Below are positions 16,420 through 23,807 of a DNA stretch of 64,000 nucleotides, piece after piece. The DNA comes from Solwaraspora sp. WMMD1047. Lineage in GTDB: Bacteria; Actinomycetota; Actinomycetes; Mycobacteriales; Micromonosporaceae. Under the pieces are notes generated by a model, which made no database searches, had not been told where the DNA came from, and saw only the letters and a program-made list of their open reading frames with translations. The stretch covers positions 6,848,501 to 6,912,500 of the forward strand of contig NZ_JARUBL010000001.1 in assembly GCF_029626155.1 (NCBI RefSeq), written 5' to 3'. How positions within the stretch are numbered: the first letter of the stretch is position 1; every line of letters begins with the position of its first letter. The translations under genes and the position numbers were made by a program.

Positions 16420-16974
16420 TCAGAAGAGGTCGTACTCGGCCGGGCTGGTGTTGAGGACCCACTTGAGCGGCATCGTCGCCCGCGCGGTGTAGTGGGCGTT
16501 AGTCAGGTAGTGCATGGTGATGTTCCGGACCGCGTCCTGGTCGACCACCCAGTACTGCGGGATACCGGCGGCGGCATACTCGGCGCGTTTTGTCACCGTG
16601 TCCACGCCCTCGGAGCCGGGTGACACGATCTCAACCGCCAGGAGCACGTCGGCGACCGGCAACCAGACCCCATCGGACTGGGCCTTGCTCCATACGACGA
16701 GGTCGGGAATACGCCCACCGACCCCGCCGGAACGACCGGGGATGCGTAGACCGACCGCCTGGGCGATCCGGTCAGCCGGTACACCGGCCGTCGCCAGCCA
16801 CACCGTGAGCGCGGTGGCGACAACCGCGTGGAAATATCCGGCCGGCGGCATGACGGAGAGGACCCCCTCGGGACCCAACTCGTACCGGTGCCGCTCGTCT
16901 GCGGCCGACATCGCAGTGAGATCGTCAAGCGTGACGACCGAGGGCATGTGCCTGCCGACAGCCTCCGCGCTCAT
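16420..16974 (-). CDS. Uma2-family (DUF820) PD-(D/E)XK nuclease-fold protein
   Basis: Uma2-type protein of 184 aa with the restriction-endonuclease-like fold. Active-site pattern visible: RIPDLVVWSK (Asp), LLAVEIVSPGSEG (Glu) and TKRAEYAAAGIPQYWVVD (Lys). Members are abundant in cyanobacteria and actinomycetes, often lineage-specific and of unknown biological role, possibly linked to mobile DNA. ATG at 16974 lacks a clear ribosome-binding site; ATG at 16947 is an alternative start. It lies in the accessory block between the two menaquinone genes. Confidence 0.85.
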   Translation of the reverse strand: MSAEAVGRHMPSVVTLDDLTAMSAADERHRYELGPEGVLSVMPPAGYFHAVVATALTVWLATAGVPADRIAQAVGLRIPGRSGGVGGRIPDLVVWSKAQSDGVWLPVADVLLAVEIVSPGSEGVDTVTKRAEYAAAGIPQYWVVDQDAVRNITMHYLTNAHYTARATMPLKWVLNTSPAEYDLF

Positions 16975-17032
16975 GCCGTGACCGTACCCGGCTCGGAGTT
17001 CTGCGGGCGTCTTCCCAGCCCGGTCGCGTCGT

Positions 17033-17311
17033 TCAGGATTCGGCGTTTCCGGTGTCCCGGCGTTCCACGCCCCCGGCCCGCAAGATCCGCCGGACCTGCT
17101 CGCGGCCATAGCCACTGACCCGGGCGATCTCGCCGACCCGCCACCCATCCCGATACGCGGCCACAATTGCGGCGGCAAGTCGCTCGCGCACCTTCGGCAC
17201 GTCCGCTCGGGCTGAAGCGACCTCGGCAAGCCCGCACCGACCGCGAGCGTGGGCCACCCTGCGGAAAAATCTTGCAGGGGCCGGTAGTGCGGCGGCCGTT
17301 CCGTTCGTCAT
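17033..17311 (-). CDS. small helix-turn-helix protein
   Basis: Predicted 92-aa DNA-binding protein. The C-terminal half, VPKVRERLAAAIVAAYRDGW, leads into a helix-turn-helix VGEIARVSGYGREQVRRILR resembling the HTH of resolvases and Hin. The N-terminal half is basic and unstructured (PARFFRRVAHARGRCG). There is no recombinase catalytic domain. The start is uncertain: ATG at 17311 has no obvious ribosome site. It could regulate the flanking Uma2 gene (58 bp downstream) or the divergent SRPBCC gene. Function not recognised. Confidence 0.6.
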   Translation of the reverse strand: MTNGTAAALPAPARFFRRVAHARGRCGLAEVASARADVPKVRERLAAAIVAAYRDGWRVGEIARVSGYGREQVRRILRAGGVERRDTGNAES

Positions 17312-17354
17312 CAAGGCGAGAACAACGAGGCGAGCAACGGAGCGGAGAGAGTTC

Positions 17355-17858
17355 ATGGACCTGATCACCGGCGCGGAGGTTACGGTGAGCCGGACCGTCG
17401 CGGTCCCGATCGACCGGATGTGGGAGTTGGTGACCGCCATCGAGCGGTACGGCGAGTGGAGCCCGGAGACCGTCGGCGGCCACTGGCTCGACGACGCCCG
17501 GGAGCCGGCCGTCTGGGCCCGGTTCGCCGGCCACAACCGGTTCCCGAGCGGCTTCGAAAGTAGGGTCACCTGCGTGGTGATCGCCGCCGAGCGGCCGGCA
17601 GCCTTCGCCTGGGTGGTGCCGGACGAGGCCGGTGTGGTCGGTTCGACCTGGCGTTACGAGCTGCGGGCAGGCCACCAGCCCGGCACCACGGTCGTGCGCC
17701 ACTCGTTCACCCACGGCCCCGGCGTGACCGGCGCCCGGGTGGAGGGCGAGACCGACCCGCGCACCTTCGAGGAGCGCCTGATCACGATCCTGCGCAACAT
17801 GACCACCACGATCAACGCGATGACCACCAGCGACAACCGGATTGGAGCCGTTCGATGA
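17355..17858 (+). CDS. SRPBCC-family (START/AHSA1-like) protein
   Basis: Ligand-binding helix-grip protein of 167 aa. It opens with VTVSRTVAVPIDRMWELVTA and continues ERYGEWSPETVGGHWLDDAR, typical of polyketide cyclase/AHSA1-like SRPBCC proteins that bind small hydrophobic molecules or act as co-chaperone-like domains. ATG at 17355 has GGAG about 11 nt upstream. The stop overlaps the next gene's ATG by 4 bp, putting it in an operon with a DGPF protein and an ECF sigma factor. It may supply a ligand-sensing function for that sigma module; this is inference. Confidence 0.85.
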   Translation: MDLITGAEVTVSRTVAVPIDRMWELVTAIERYGEWSPETVGGHWLDDAREPAVWARFAGHNRFPSGFESRVTCVVIAAERPAAFAWVVPDEAGVVGSTWRYELRAGHQPGTTVVRHSFTHGPGVTGARVEGETDPRTFEERLITILRNMTTTINAMTTSDNRIGAVR

Positions 17859-18196
17859 AGTACCTGATGCTGGTCTGCACCGACCCCGACTACACCCCCG
17901 GCCAGGACGACGGCGCCCCGGACGTGGAGGACTGGGTCACCGAGATGGACGGCAAGGGCATCCGGCTGATGGGCAACCGGACCCGGCCGGCCAGCGACGC
18001 GACCACGGTCCGGGTCCGCAACCGGGAGGTGCTGCTCACCGACGGCCCGTACGCGGAGACCAAGGACCAGATCGCCGGCTTCGACATCCTGGAGTGCGCC
18101 AACCTGGACGAGGCCATCGAGGTCGCGTCGAAGCACCCGATGGCCTGGGCCGGGATGATCGAGCTGCGGCCGTTCTGGCTCGACGACGAGGAGTGA
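17855..18196 (+). CDS. YCII-related (DGPF-domain) protein
   Basis: Second DGPF/YCII-related protein in the window, 113 aa. It reads MKYLMLVCTDPDYTPG at the N-terminus and TDGPYAETKDQIAGFDILEC at the signature. It is shorter than the copy at 15618-16037 and only distantly similar. Starts inside the stop of the SRPBCC gene (ATGA) and is followed 10 bp later by the sigma factor, the usual ECF42-like gene order. Confidence 0.9.
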   Translation: MKYLMLVCTDPDYTPGQDDGAPDVEDWVTEMDGKGIRLMGNRTRPASDATTVRVRNREVLLTDGPYAETKDQIAGFDILECANLDEAIEVASKHPMAWAGMIELRPFWLDDEE

Positions 18197-18206
18197 CCCG
18201 CACCGG

Positions 18207-19421
18207 ATGACCGTGCCGGAGCAGATCGCCGGGATCTACGCCGACGGATGGAGCCGGATCGTGGCCACCATGATCCGGTTCACCGGCGGCGACTGGGACC
18301 TGGCCGAGGAGTGCGCCCAGGACGCGTTCGCGCGGGCGCTGCAGCGGTGGCCGGCGTCCGGCGTACCGGATCAGCCGTTGGCGTGGTTGACCACGACGGC
18401 CCGGCGGTTGGCGATCGACCGGATCCGCCGGTCCCGGACCGAGGCGGCAAAGCTGCGGAAGGTGGCCGCGATGGAGCCCGAGCCGCCGCCCTACCTGCGG
18501 GACAGCGAGATCCCGGACGAGCGGCTGGAGCTGATCTTCACCTGCTGCCATCCGTCCCTGAACCTGGACGCCCAGGTGGCGTTGACGCTGCGCAGCCTGG
18601 CCGGGCTGAGCACCGCCGAGATTGCCCGCGCGTTCCTGGTGCCGGAACGCACCATGGGCCAGCGCCTGTTCCGGGCCAAGCAGAAGGTCGCGCACGCCCG
18701 GATCCCGTTCCGGGTGCCGCCCGCGCACCTGCTCCCGGAACGGCTGCCCGCCGTACTCCATGTGCTCTATCTGCTCTTCAACACCGGATATGGGGACCTG
18801 ACCCGGGCGCGACTGTGCCAGGAGGCGATCCGGCTGGCGCGGGTGCTGTCGGCGCTGATGCCCGACGAGCCGGAGGCGCTGGGGCTGCTCGCCCTGATGC
18901 TGCTGCACGACGCCCGCCGGGCGACCCGGGTCGACGCGGCCGGCGACCTGGTCACGCTCGCCGAGCAGGACCGTTCGAGGTGGGACCGGGCGCGGATCGC
19001 CGAGGGCGCCGCCCTCTGTGAGCGGGCGCTGCGCCGGGGACGGGCCGGGCCGTTCCAGATCCAGGCGGCCATCGCGGCCTGCCACGCCACCGCGCCCGTC
19101 GCGGCCGATACCGACTGGCCCCAGATCGTCGGCCTGTACGCGGAACTCGCGCGGATCGCACCCGGCCCGGTGGTGGAGCTGAACCGGGCGGTCGCGATCG
19201 CGATGGCCGACGGCCCGGCGGCGGCGCTGCCGCTTGTCGACGCGCTCACCGAGGCGGGCCAGCTCGACGGCTACCACCTGCTGCCCGCCACCCGCGCCGA
19301 CCTGCTGCGCCGGCTCGGCCGGACGGCGGAGGCCGCCGACAGCTACCGGGCGGCGCTCGCCCTGGCGCCCACCGACGCCGAACGCCGCTTCCTGGCCGAT
19401 CGGCTACGGGAGCCGGGCTAG
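18207..19421 (+). CDS. ECF-type sigma factor with C-terminal extension (ECF42-like)
   Basis: Sigma factor of 404 aa. Region 2 includes FTGGDWDLAEECAQDAFARA and AWLTTTARRLAIDRIRRSR. Region 4 includes LTLRSLAGLSTAEIARAFLV and ERTMGQRLFRAKQKVAHARI. The DUF6596-type C-terminal domain contains VLYLLFNTGYGDLTR and PGPVVELNRAVAIAMADGP. It forms an operon with SRPBCC and DGPF genes. Paralogous in architecture to the factor at 14263-15618 but clearly divergent, so it is not a recent duplication. Its last 4 bp overlap a convergent small gene. Confidence 0.9.
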   Translation: MTVPEQIAGIYADGWSRIVATMIRFTGGDWDLAEECAQDAFARALQRWPASGVPDQPLAWLTTTARRLAIDRIRRSRTEAAKLRKVAAMEPEPPPYLRDSEIPDERLELIFTCCHPSLNLDAQVALTLRSLAGLSTAEIARAFLVPERTMGQRLFRAKQKVAHARIPFRVPPAHLLPERLPAVLHVLYLLFNTGYGDLTRARLCQEAIRLARVLSALMPDEPEALGLLALMLLHDARRATRVDAAGDLVTLAEQDRSRWDRARIAEGAALCERALRRGRAGPFQIQAAIAACHATAPVAADTDWPQIVGLYAELARIAPGPVVELNRAVAIAMADGPAAALPLVDALTEAGQLDGYHLLPATRADLLRRLGRTAEAADSYRAALALAPTDAERRFLADRLREPG

Positions 19422-19594
19422 CCCCACTCCCGGCGCACCATCGGGTCGGCCTCCTCGTGCGGGGGATCCGTCTCGGCCGTCTCGACCAGCTCGGCCGGCA
19501 GGACCCGGGTGGGCAGCCGCCCGAACCTGACCCGTCGCAGGGTCTCGAAATCCTCGTCGCTCGACCGCTCGACGCGGTCCCGATGATCCGTCAT
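19418..19594 (-). CDS. small acidic hypothetical protein
   Basis: Fifty-eight-residue highly charged protein, MTDHRDRVERSSDEDFETLR at its N-terminus, ending with DPPHEEADPMVRREWG. It has no recognised domain. It is believed real because GAGGAGG lies 6 nt upstream of the ATG at 19594, one of the strongest ribosome-binding sites in the window. Transcribed towards the sigma gene and overlapping its stop by 4 bp. Confidence 0.6.
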   Translation of the reverse strand: MTDHRDRVERSSDEDFETLRRVRFGRLPTRVLPAELVETAETDPPHEEADPMVRREWG

Positions 19595-19688
19595 CGCCGA
19601 CCTCCTCGCCGGGATTCCATTCTCCACGGAAGGACAAGCCCACGTCAGCGGCAATTTCGGCCGTTCGGCAGAACGAGCCAACCGAGGT

Positions 19689-20600
19689 TCAGCGGGCGAC
19701 CGGGTAGCGGGTGCCGACGAGCTGTTCCGACACCGTCCAGAGGCGGTCGGCCAGTTCGGTGTCGTGGGCCCGACTGCCCAGCCGGACCGGGCCGGGCCGC
19801 ATCGGTCCGAGCAGCCGCTGCGGTCCGGCGTACGTCCCGCCGGGCAGGTCAGGTGCGGTGGCCGCATACAGGATGGGCAGGGCGCCGTCGGTGGCCGGGC
19901 GGGTGAGCAGCCAGCCGAACAGCGCGGTGAAGAGTCGGGGACCGAGGGTCCGGTTGCTGTAGTGCATCGGGGTGGCGGCCATTCCGGGATGGGCGAGCAG
20001 GCTGCGCACCGGCGAGCCGACGGCCCGCAGCCGGCGGTCGAGCTCCAGTCCGAACAGGACGTTCGCCAGCTTGGAGTCCGCGTACGCCCGGCCGGCGGAG
20101 TAGCCGCGGGTCGCCGCCGGGTCGGCGAGGTTCAGCCGGCCGATCCGGTGCAGGTCCGACGCGACGGTGACCACCCGCGGGTCGGTCCCCTCGGCCAGCG
20201 TCGGCAGCAGCTCCATGGTCAGCGCGAAGTGACCGAGGTGGTTGGTGGCGAACTGGCTCTCGTACCCCTGCGGGCTGAGCTGGTACGGCACGTCGAAGAT
20301 GGCGGCGTTGTTGATAAGCACGTCGACGCCGCGCCGCTCGTCGCGGAGGCGGTCGGTGAACCGGCGTACGGAGTCCAGGTCGAGCAGGTCCAGCTCACGC
20401 AGCTCGACGCTGGCCCGGGGTACGGCGGCCAGCAGTTCGGCGCGGACCCGCGCACCCTTGACCGGGTCGCGGACAGCCATGATCACTGTCGCGTCCCGGG
20501 CGGCGAGCTGCCGGGCGATGATCAGGCCGAGGCCGCTGCTGGCTCCGGTGACCACGACGGTCCGGCCGGCAAGGTTCGGAATATCCTGCTCGGTCCACAT
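19689..20600 (-). CDS. SDR-family oxidoreductase (retinol dehydrogenase-like)
   Basis: Short-chain dehydrogenase of 303 aa. NAD(P)-binding TGASSGLG (18-25), structural NNAA (97-100), catalytic Ser148, Tyr173 and Lys177 (YADSK) are all present, so the enzyme should be active. VMAVRDPVKG-type basic residues after strand 2 favour NADP. The family resembles eukaryotic retinol dehydrogenase/WW-oxidoreductase-like SDRs often found next to MarR or TetR regulators. Divergent from marR at 20680 with shared operators between them, which implies induction by a ligand of that regulator. Confidence 0.9.
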   Translation of the reverse strand: MWTEQDIPNLAGRTVVVTGASSGLGLIIARQLAARDATVIMAVRDPVKGARVRAELLAAVPRASVELRELDLLDLDSVRRFTDRLRDERRGVDVLINNAAIFDVPYQLSPQGYESQFATNHLGHFALTMELLPTLAEGTDPRVVTVASDLHRIGRLNLADPAATRGYSAGRAYADSKLANVLFGLELDRRLRAVGSPVRSLLAHPGMAATPMHYSNRTLGPRLFTALFGWLLTRPATDGALPILYAATAPDLPGGTYAGPQRLLGPMRPGPVRLGSRAHDTELADRLWTVSEQLVGTRYPVAR

Positions 20601-20615
20601 ATCGGTCCTCTTTTC

Positions 20616-20651
20616 CTTGAGCTTCTCAAGCTAATACTTGAGAGACTCATG
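20616..20651. promoter_or_regulatory. Tandem MarR operators between SDR and marR genes
   Basis: CTTGAG-CTT-CTCAAG (20616-20630) is a perfect 15-bp inverted repeat. CTTGAG-AGA-CTCATG (20637-20651) is the same site with one mismatch. Their centres are 21 bp apart, two helical turns, so two dimers could bind on one face. A consensus -35 TTGACA for the SDR gene (minus strand, 20657-20662) lies immediately beside them. Confidence 0.65.
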
Positions 20652-20679
20652 GAGTTTGTCAAGGGGATAGACTGCTTCC

Positions 20680-21120
20680 ATGGCCAGCGCGCACCTCGAC
20701 CGGAAGACGGCGTCCCTGGTCGACCAGGTGGTGGCACTCACCGCCCGATCCGTCGACCGGCTCCGCCCGGTGCTGCGCGAACTGGAGCTGAGCGAACCGG
20801 CGGGCAACCTGCTCTGGAGCGTCGACCCCGAGGCCGAGCCGGCCCCGCTACGACAACTCGCCGAGCACCTGCACTGCGACCCGTCGAACGTCACCCTGCT
20901 CGCCGCCAGACTGGAGGAACGCGGGCTCGCCGAGCGCCGGCCACACCCGCACGACGGCCGGGTCCGCACCCTCGTGCTCACCGAGGCCGGCCGCGCGGCC
21001 CGCGCCCGACTGGTCGAGCAGGCCGAGGCCACCTCGCCCTTCGCCGCCCTCACCGACGCCGAACAGCAAGCCCTGCACGACCTCCTCACCAAGGCCCTTT
21101 CGAGCCAGACCACGAGGTGA
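20680..21120 (+). CDS. MarR-family transcriptional regulator
   Basis: MarR repressor of 146 aa. Winged-helix core PLRQLAEHLHCDPSNVTLLA with wing ERRPHPHDGRVRTLVLTEAG. The N-terminal helix LDRKTASLVDQVVALTARSV serves dimerisation. ATG at 20680. Divergent from an SDR oxidoreductase, with two TTGAG-N3-CTCAA operators in the 79-bp gap, so it probably represses both genes and is released by a substrate of the SDR. Confidence 0.9.
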   Translation: MASAHLDRKTASLVDQVVALTARSVDRLRPVLRELELSEPAGNLLWSVDPEAEPAPLRQLAEHLHCDPSNVTLLAARLEERGLAERRPHPHDGRVRTLVLTEAGRAARARLVEQAEATSPFAALTDAEQQALHDLLTKALSSQTTR

Positions 21121-21232
21121 ACGCCAGGTACGCTACGCGCGCGTTCTGAGGTAACTGGTGTTCAAGTCACGAGCCGACCGACCACGGGCGGCGATCACCG
21201 CGCTGGCCGGGCCGCCGGCTGAGCTGTCGGGC

Positions 21233-21238
21233 TACGGT
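21233..21238 (+). promoter_or_regulatory. -10 hexamer of mqnD (leaderless)
   Basis: TACGGT ends exactly 6 nt before the GTG chosen as the mqnD start, matching the spacing seen at several other genes here and supporting that start over an ATG 87 nt upstream. Confidence 0.5.
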
Positions 21239-21244
21239 GGGGTC

Positions 21245-22078
21245 GTGCCGCTGAAGATGGCGTACTCGCCCTGCCCTAACGACACCTTCGTCTTTCACGC
21301 GCTGGCGCACGGGCTGGTCCCCGGCGCGCCGCCGGTCGAGGTGACCTTCGCCGACGTCGACGTCACGAACACCGCCGCCGAACGCGGGGAGTACGACCTG
21401 GTCAAGGTCAGCTACGCCGCCCTGCCCTGGCTGCTGGACGACTACGAACTACTCCCCTGCGGCGGCGCGCTCGGCCGGGGCTGCGGGCCGCTGGTGCTCA
21501 CCCGCGGCGGCCACCGGGCGGACCTGACCGGCGCCACCGTGGCGGTGCCCGGCGACCGGACCACGGCGTACCTGCTGTTCCGGCTCTGGTCGGCGCGGCG
21601 GCCACCGGCCCGGATCGAGGTGGTGCCGTTCCACGAGATCATGCCGGGAGTGGCCGCCGGCCGGTACGACGCCGGGCTGGTCATCCACGAGGCCCGGTTC
21701 ACCTACCCCCGGCACGGGCTGACCGCCCTGGTCGACCTCGGCGAATGGTGGGAGACCGACACCGGGCTGCCGATCCCGCTCGGCGCGATCCTGGCCCGCC
21801 GCGACACGGTCGACCCGGTCGCGGCGGCCGGTTGGATCCGCGACTCGGTCCGCCGGGCCTGGGCCGACCCGGCGGCGAGCCGCGACTACGTGCTGGCGCA
21901 CGCGCAGGAGATGGAGCCGGACGTGGTGGACCGGCACATCGCGCTGTATGTGAACGAGTTCACCGCCGACCTCGGCGCCGACGGCCGGGCCGCCGTGGCC
22001 GCCCTGCTCGAGCGGGCCGCGGCGGCCGGCCTGACCCCTCAGGTCTCCAGCTCGCGGGCCACCGCGTGGACGAGCTGA
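21245..22078 (+). CDS. mqnD: 1,4-dihydroxy-6-naphthoate synthase
   Basis: Converts cyclic dehypoxanthinyl futalosine to 1,4-dihydroxy-6-naphthoate, the step after MqnC in futalosine-dependent menaquinone synthesis. The 277-aa protein has a periplasmic-binding-protein-like fold with SPCPNDTFVFHALAHG (residues 8-23), DLVKVSYAALPWLL, VAVPGDRTTAYLLFRLW and EARFTYPRHGL. GTG at 21245 gives the usual N-terminus; an upstream ATG would add 29 atypical residues. The 3' end overlaps the convergent cold-shock gene by 40 bp. Normally adjacent to mqnB, it is separated here by an accessory block. Confidence 0.93.
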   Translation: MPLKMAYSPCPNDTFVFHALAHGLVPGAPPVEVTFADVDVTNTAAERGEYDLVKVSYAALPWLLDDYELLPCGGALGRGCGPLVLTRGGHRADLTGATVAVPGDRTTAYLLFRLWSARRPPARIEVVPFHEIMPGVAAGRYDAGLVIHEARFTYPRHGLTALVDLGEWWETDTGLPIPLGAILARRDTVDPVAAAGWIRDSVRRAWADPAASRDYVLAHAQEMEPDVVDRHIALYVNEFTADLGADGRAAVAALLERAAAAGLTPQVSSSRATAWTS

Positions 22079-22425
22079 GCCACCGTCTGCGCCGTCTTGC
22101 GGTCCGGGAACCGGCCCCGCCGCAGGTCCGGCTGCACCTTGGCCTCCAGCACCTTGATCATGTCCTCGACCAGCCCGTGCAGCTCCTCGGCCGGGCGGCG
22201 GCGCAGCTCCGCCATGGACGGCGGCGCGTCGAGCAGCTTGACGCCGAGCGCCTGCGCCCCCCGGCGACTGTCCACCACACCGAACTCGATGCGCTGACCG
22301 CCCTTCAGGTCGGTGACGCCAGCGGGCAGCGCGCCCTTCGGCAGGAACACGTCGCCGCCCTCATCGCTGGTGACGAACCCGTACCCCTTGGCCGCGTCGT
22401 ACCACTTCACTCGACCCGTCGGCAC
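22039..22425 (-). CDS. cold-shock domain protein with C-terminal extension
   Basis: Nucleic-acid-binding CspA-type OB fold in the first 65 residues: TGRVKWYDAAKGYGFVTSDE (RNP1-like KGYGFV) and GGDVFLPKGALP, which replaces the usual VFVH RNP2. An extra helical tail of about 60 residues (MAELRRRPAEELHGLVEDMI) is typical of the longer actinobacterial cold-shock proteins. GTG start with AGAGG 8 nt upstream. Lies 51 bp downstream of a HAD gene on the same strand and overlaps mqnD tail-to-tail by 40 bp. Confidence 0.9.
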   Translation of the reverse strand: MPTGRVKWYDAAKGYGFVTSDEGGDVFLPKGALPAGVTDLKGGQRIEFGVVDSRRGAQALGVKLLDAPPSMAELRRRPAEELHGLVEDMIKVLEAKVQPDLRRGRFPDRKTAQTVAQLVHAVARELET

Positions 22426-22476
22426 TTGTTGACCTCTACTTCGTTTGAGACGGTGACATCAGCTGACCGCTGACAG

Positions 22477-23103
22477 TCACAAGGCTAGCCCGAGCAGCCG
22501 GCGCAGCGCCGCCGGGAATCGGGTCAGGTCGGCCAGCACCATCGCCGCGCCCGCCGCCGCCAGCTCGTCCGCGGTGCAGGGGCCGGTCGCCACCGCGACG
22601 CCGGGCACCCCGGCGGCCCGCGCCGCGGCCATGTCGGCGACGTGGTCACCGACGTACAGCTCGGCGCCGAACCGGGTCAGCGCGGCCGCCTTCTCCTCCG
22701 CGAACACGTCGCCGGCCAGCTCGTCGACCGCCAACCCGACGTGGTCGAGGTGCAGCGCCGCCAGCCGGCCCAGCTTCGCGGTGACCACCACCACCCGACG
22801 TCCGTGGGCCCGGACCGCCGCCAGGGCGGCGGCGACCCCGGGCAGCGGCAGCGTCGGGGCGATCGCGTACGTCGGGTAGAGCGCCCGGTACGTGTCGACC
22901 GCGGCGTCCACCTCGTCGGCCGGGAACCACCTGGCGATCTCGTGGTGCAGCGGTGGGCCGAGTCGGGAGACCGCCTCGTCGGCGTCGACGTAGACCCCGG
23001 TGGCCCCGGTCAGCGCGCGGAAGGTGGCGGCGATGCCGGGGCGGGAGTCGATCAGGGTCATGTCCAGGTCGAAGCCGATCGCCGGTGCGGACATGTCGAT
23101 CAT
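22477..23103 (-). CDS. HAD-family hydrolase
   Basis: Haloacid dehalogenase-type phosphatase of 208 aa, similar to phosphoglycolate phosphatase/PMT-type enzymes. Motif I FDLDMTLIDSRPG is intact (nucleophile and acid Asp), motif II is VVVTAK, and motif IV is YVGDHVADMAAARAAG. The cap domain carries YRALYPTYAIAPTLPLPGV. ATG at 23103 was taken; ATG at 23094 is equally possible because neither has a strong ribosome site. Co-directional with the cold-shock gene. Substrate unknown. Confidence 0.87.
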   Translation of the reverse strand: MIDMSAPAIGFDLDMTLIDSRPGIAATFRALTGATGVYVDADEAVSRLGPPLHHEIARWFPADEVDAAVDTYRALYPTYAIAPTLPLPGVAAALAAVRAHGRRVVVVTAKLGRLAALHLDHVGLAVDELAGDVFAEEKAAALTRFGAELYVGDHVADMAAARAAGVPGVAVATGPCTADELAAAGAAMVLADLTRFPAALRRLLGLAL

Positions 23104-23210
23104 CGTCGCACGGACCCGGCCCGGGTCGACGCCGGCGCCCGCCCCGCCGATGACCGGGATCACCCGCACCCGGGGCGCCCGGATCTATAGGCTCTGGCCC
23201 ACCCCCGCCC

Positions 23211-23795
23211 ATGCCGGATTGGAGTCCGCAGTTGCCCGTTGCACTCCGGCCGGTACGCGACGAGGACTTCTGGATCTTCGAACGGCAGGCGGTCGATCCG
23301 GCCGCCGTGGGCAGCTTCAACTGGTCCGGATTCCGCGCCGTCGCCCGGCTGAAGCGCCAGCACGGCGAGAACAACCTCCTCGACCGGGACGGCGGCCGGC
23401 TGATCGTGCTCGCCGACGAGGCCGCGGTCGGCGACGTCACCTGGCGGAAGGTCAGCTACGGTGACCCCTCCTGGTGGTGTTGGAACATCGGCATCTCGCT
23501 GCTGCCCGAAGCCCGCGGCCGGGGCACCGGCACCGCGGCGCAACGCCTGCTGGTCAGCTACCTCTTCGACACCACGACCGCCAACCGGGTCGAGGCGTAC
23601 ACGGACGTCGCCAACGTGGCGGAACAGCGTGCCCTGGAGAAGGCCGGCTTCACCCGGGACGGACTCCTGCGGTCGGTGCAGTTCCGGTCGGGTGAGTGGC
23701 GCGACCTGTATCTGTACAGCCTGCTGCGGCGGGAGTTCGACGGGGCGACCGGCGACCGGTCGTCCGAGGGGCACGACGGCCGCCCGGCCGGCTAG
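23211..23795 (+). CDS. GNAT-family N-acetyltransferase
   Basis: Acetyltransferase of 194 aa of the RimJ/RimL-like type. VALRPVRDEDFWIFERQAVD begins the fold. GISLLPEARGRGTGTAAQRL is the acetyl-CoA pyrophosphate loop (R/Q-x-x-G-x-G/A). NVAEQRALEKAGFTRDGLLR is the conserved C-terminal segment. ATG at 23211 follows a TATAGGCT box. It sits 12 bp before the helicase-associated gene. Likely acetylates an amino group of a protein or small molecule; nothing more specific can be said. Confidence 0.88.
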   Translation: MPDWSPQLPVALRPVRDEDFWIFERQAVDPAAVGSFNWSGFRAVARLKRQHGENNLLDRDGGRLIVLADEAAVGDVTWRKVSYGDPSWWCWNIGISLLPEARGRGTGTAAQRLLVSYLFDTTTANRVEAYTDVANVAEQRALEKAGFTRDGLLRSVQFRSGEWRDLYLYSLLRREFDGATGDRSSEGHDGRPAG

Positions 23796-23798
23796 CGT
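23793..23798 (+). promoter_or_regulatory. -10 hexamer before the helicase-associated gene
   Basis: TAGCGT overlaps the GNAT stop codon and ends 9 nt before the ATG at 23808; no Shine-Dalgarno sequence is visible between them. Confidence 0.4.
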
Positions 23799-23807
23799 GG
23801 AAACACG

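Noticed and set aside
14257-21244. Integrated mobile element
   Set aside because: No integrase, transposase, direct terminal repeats or tRNA attachment site was found at either edge; only an accessory insertion is claimed.
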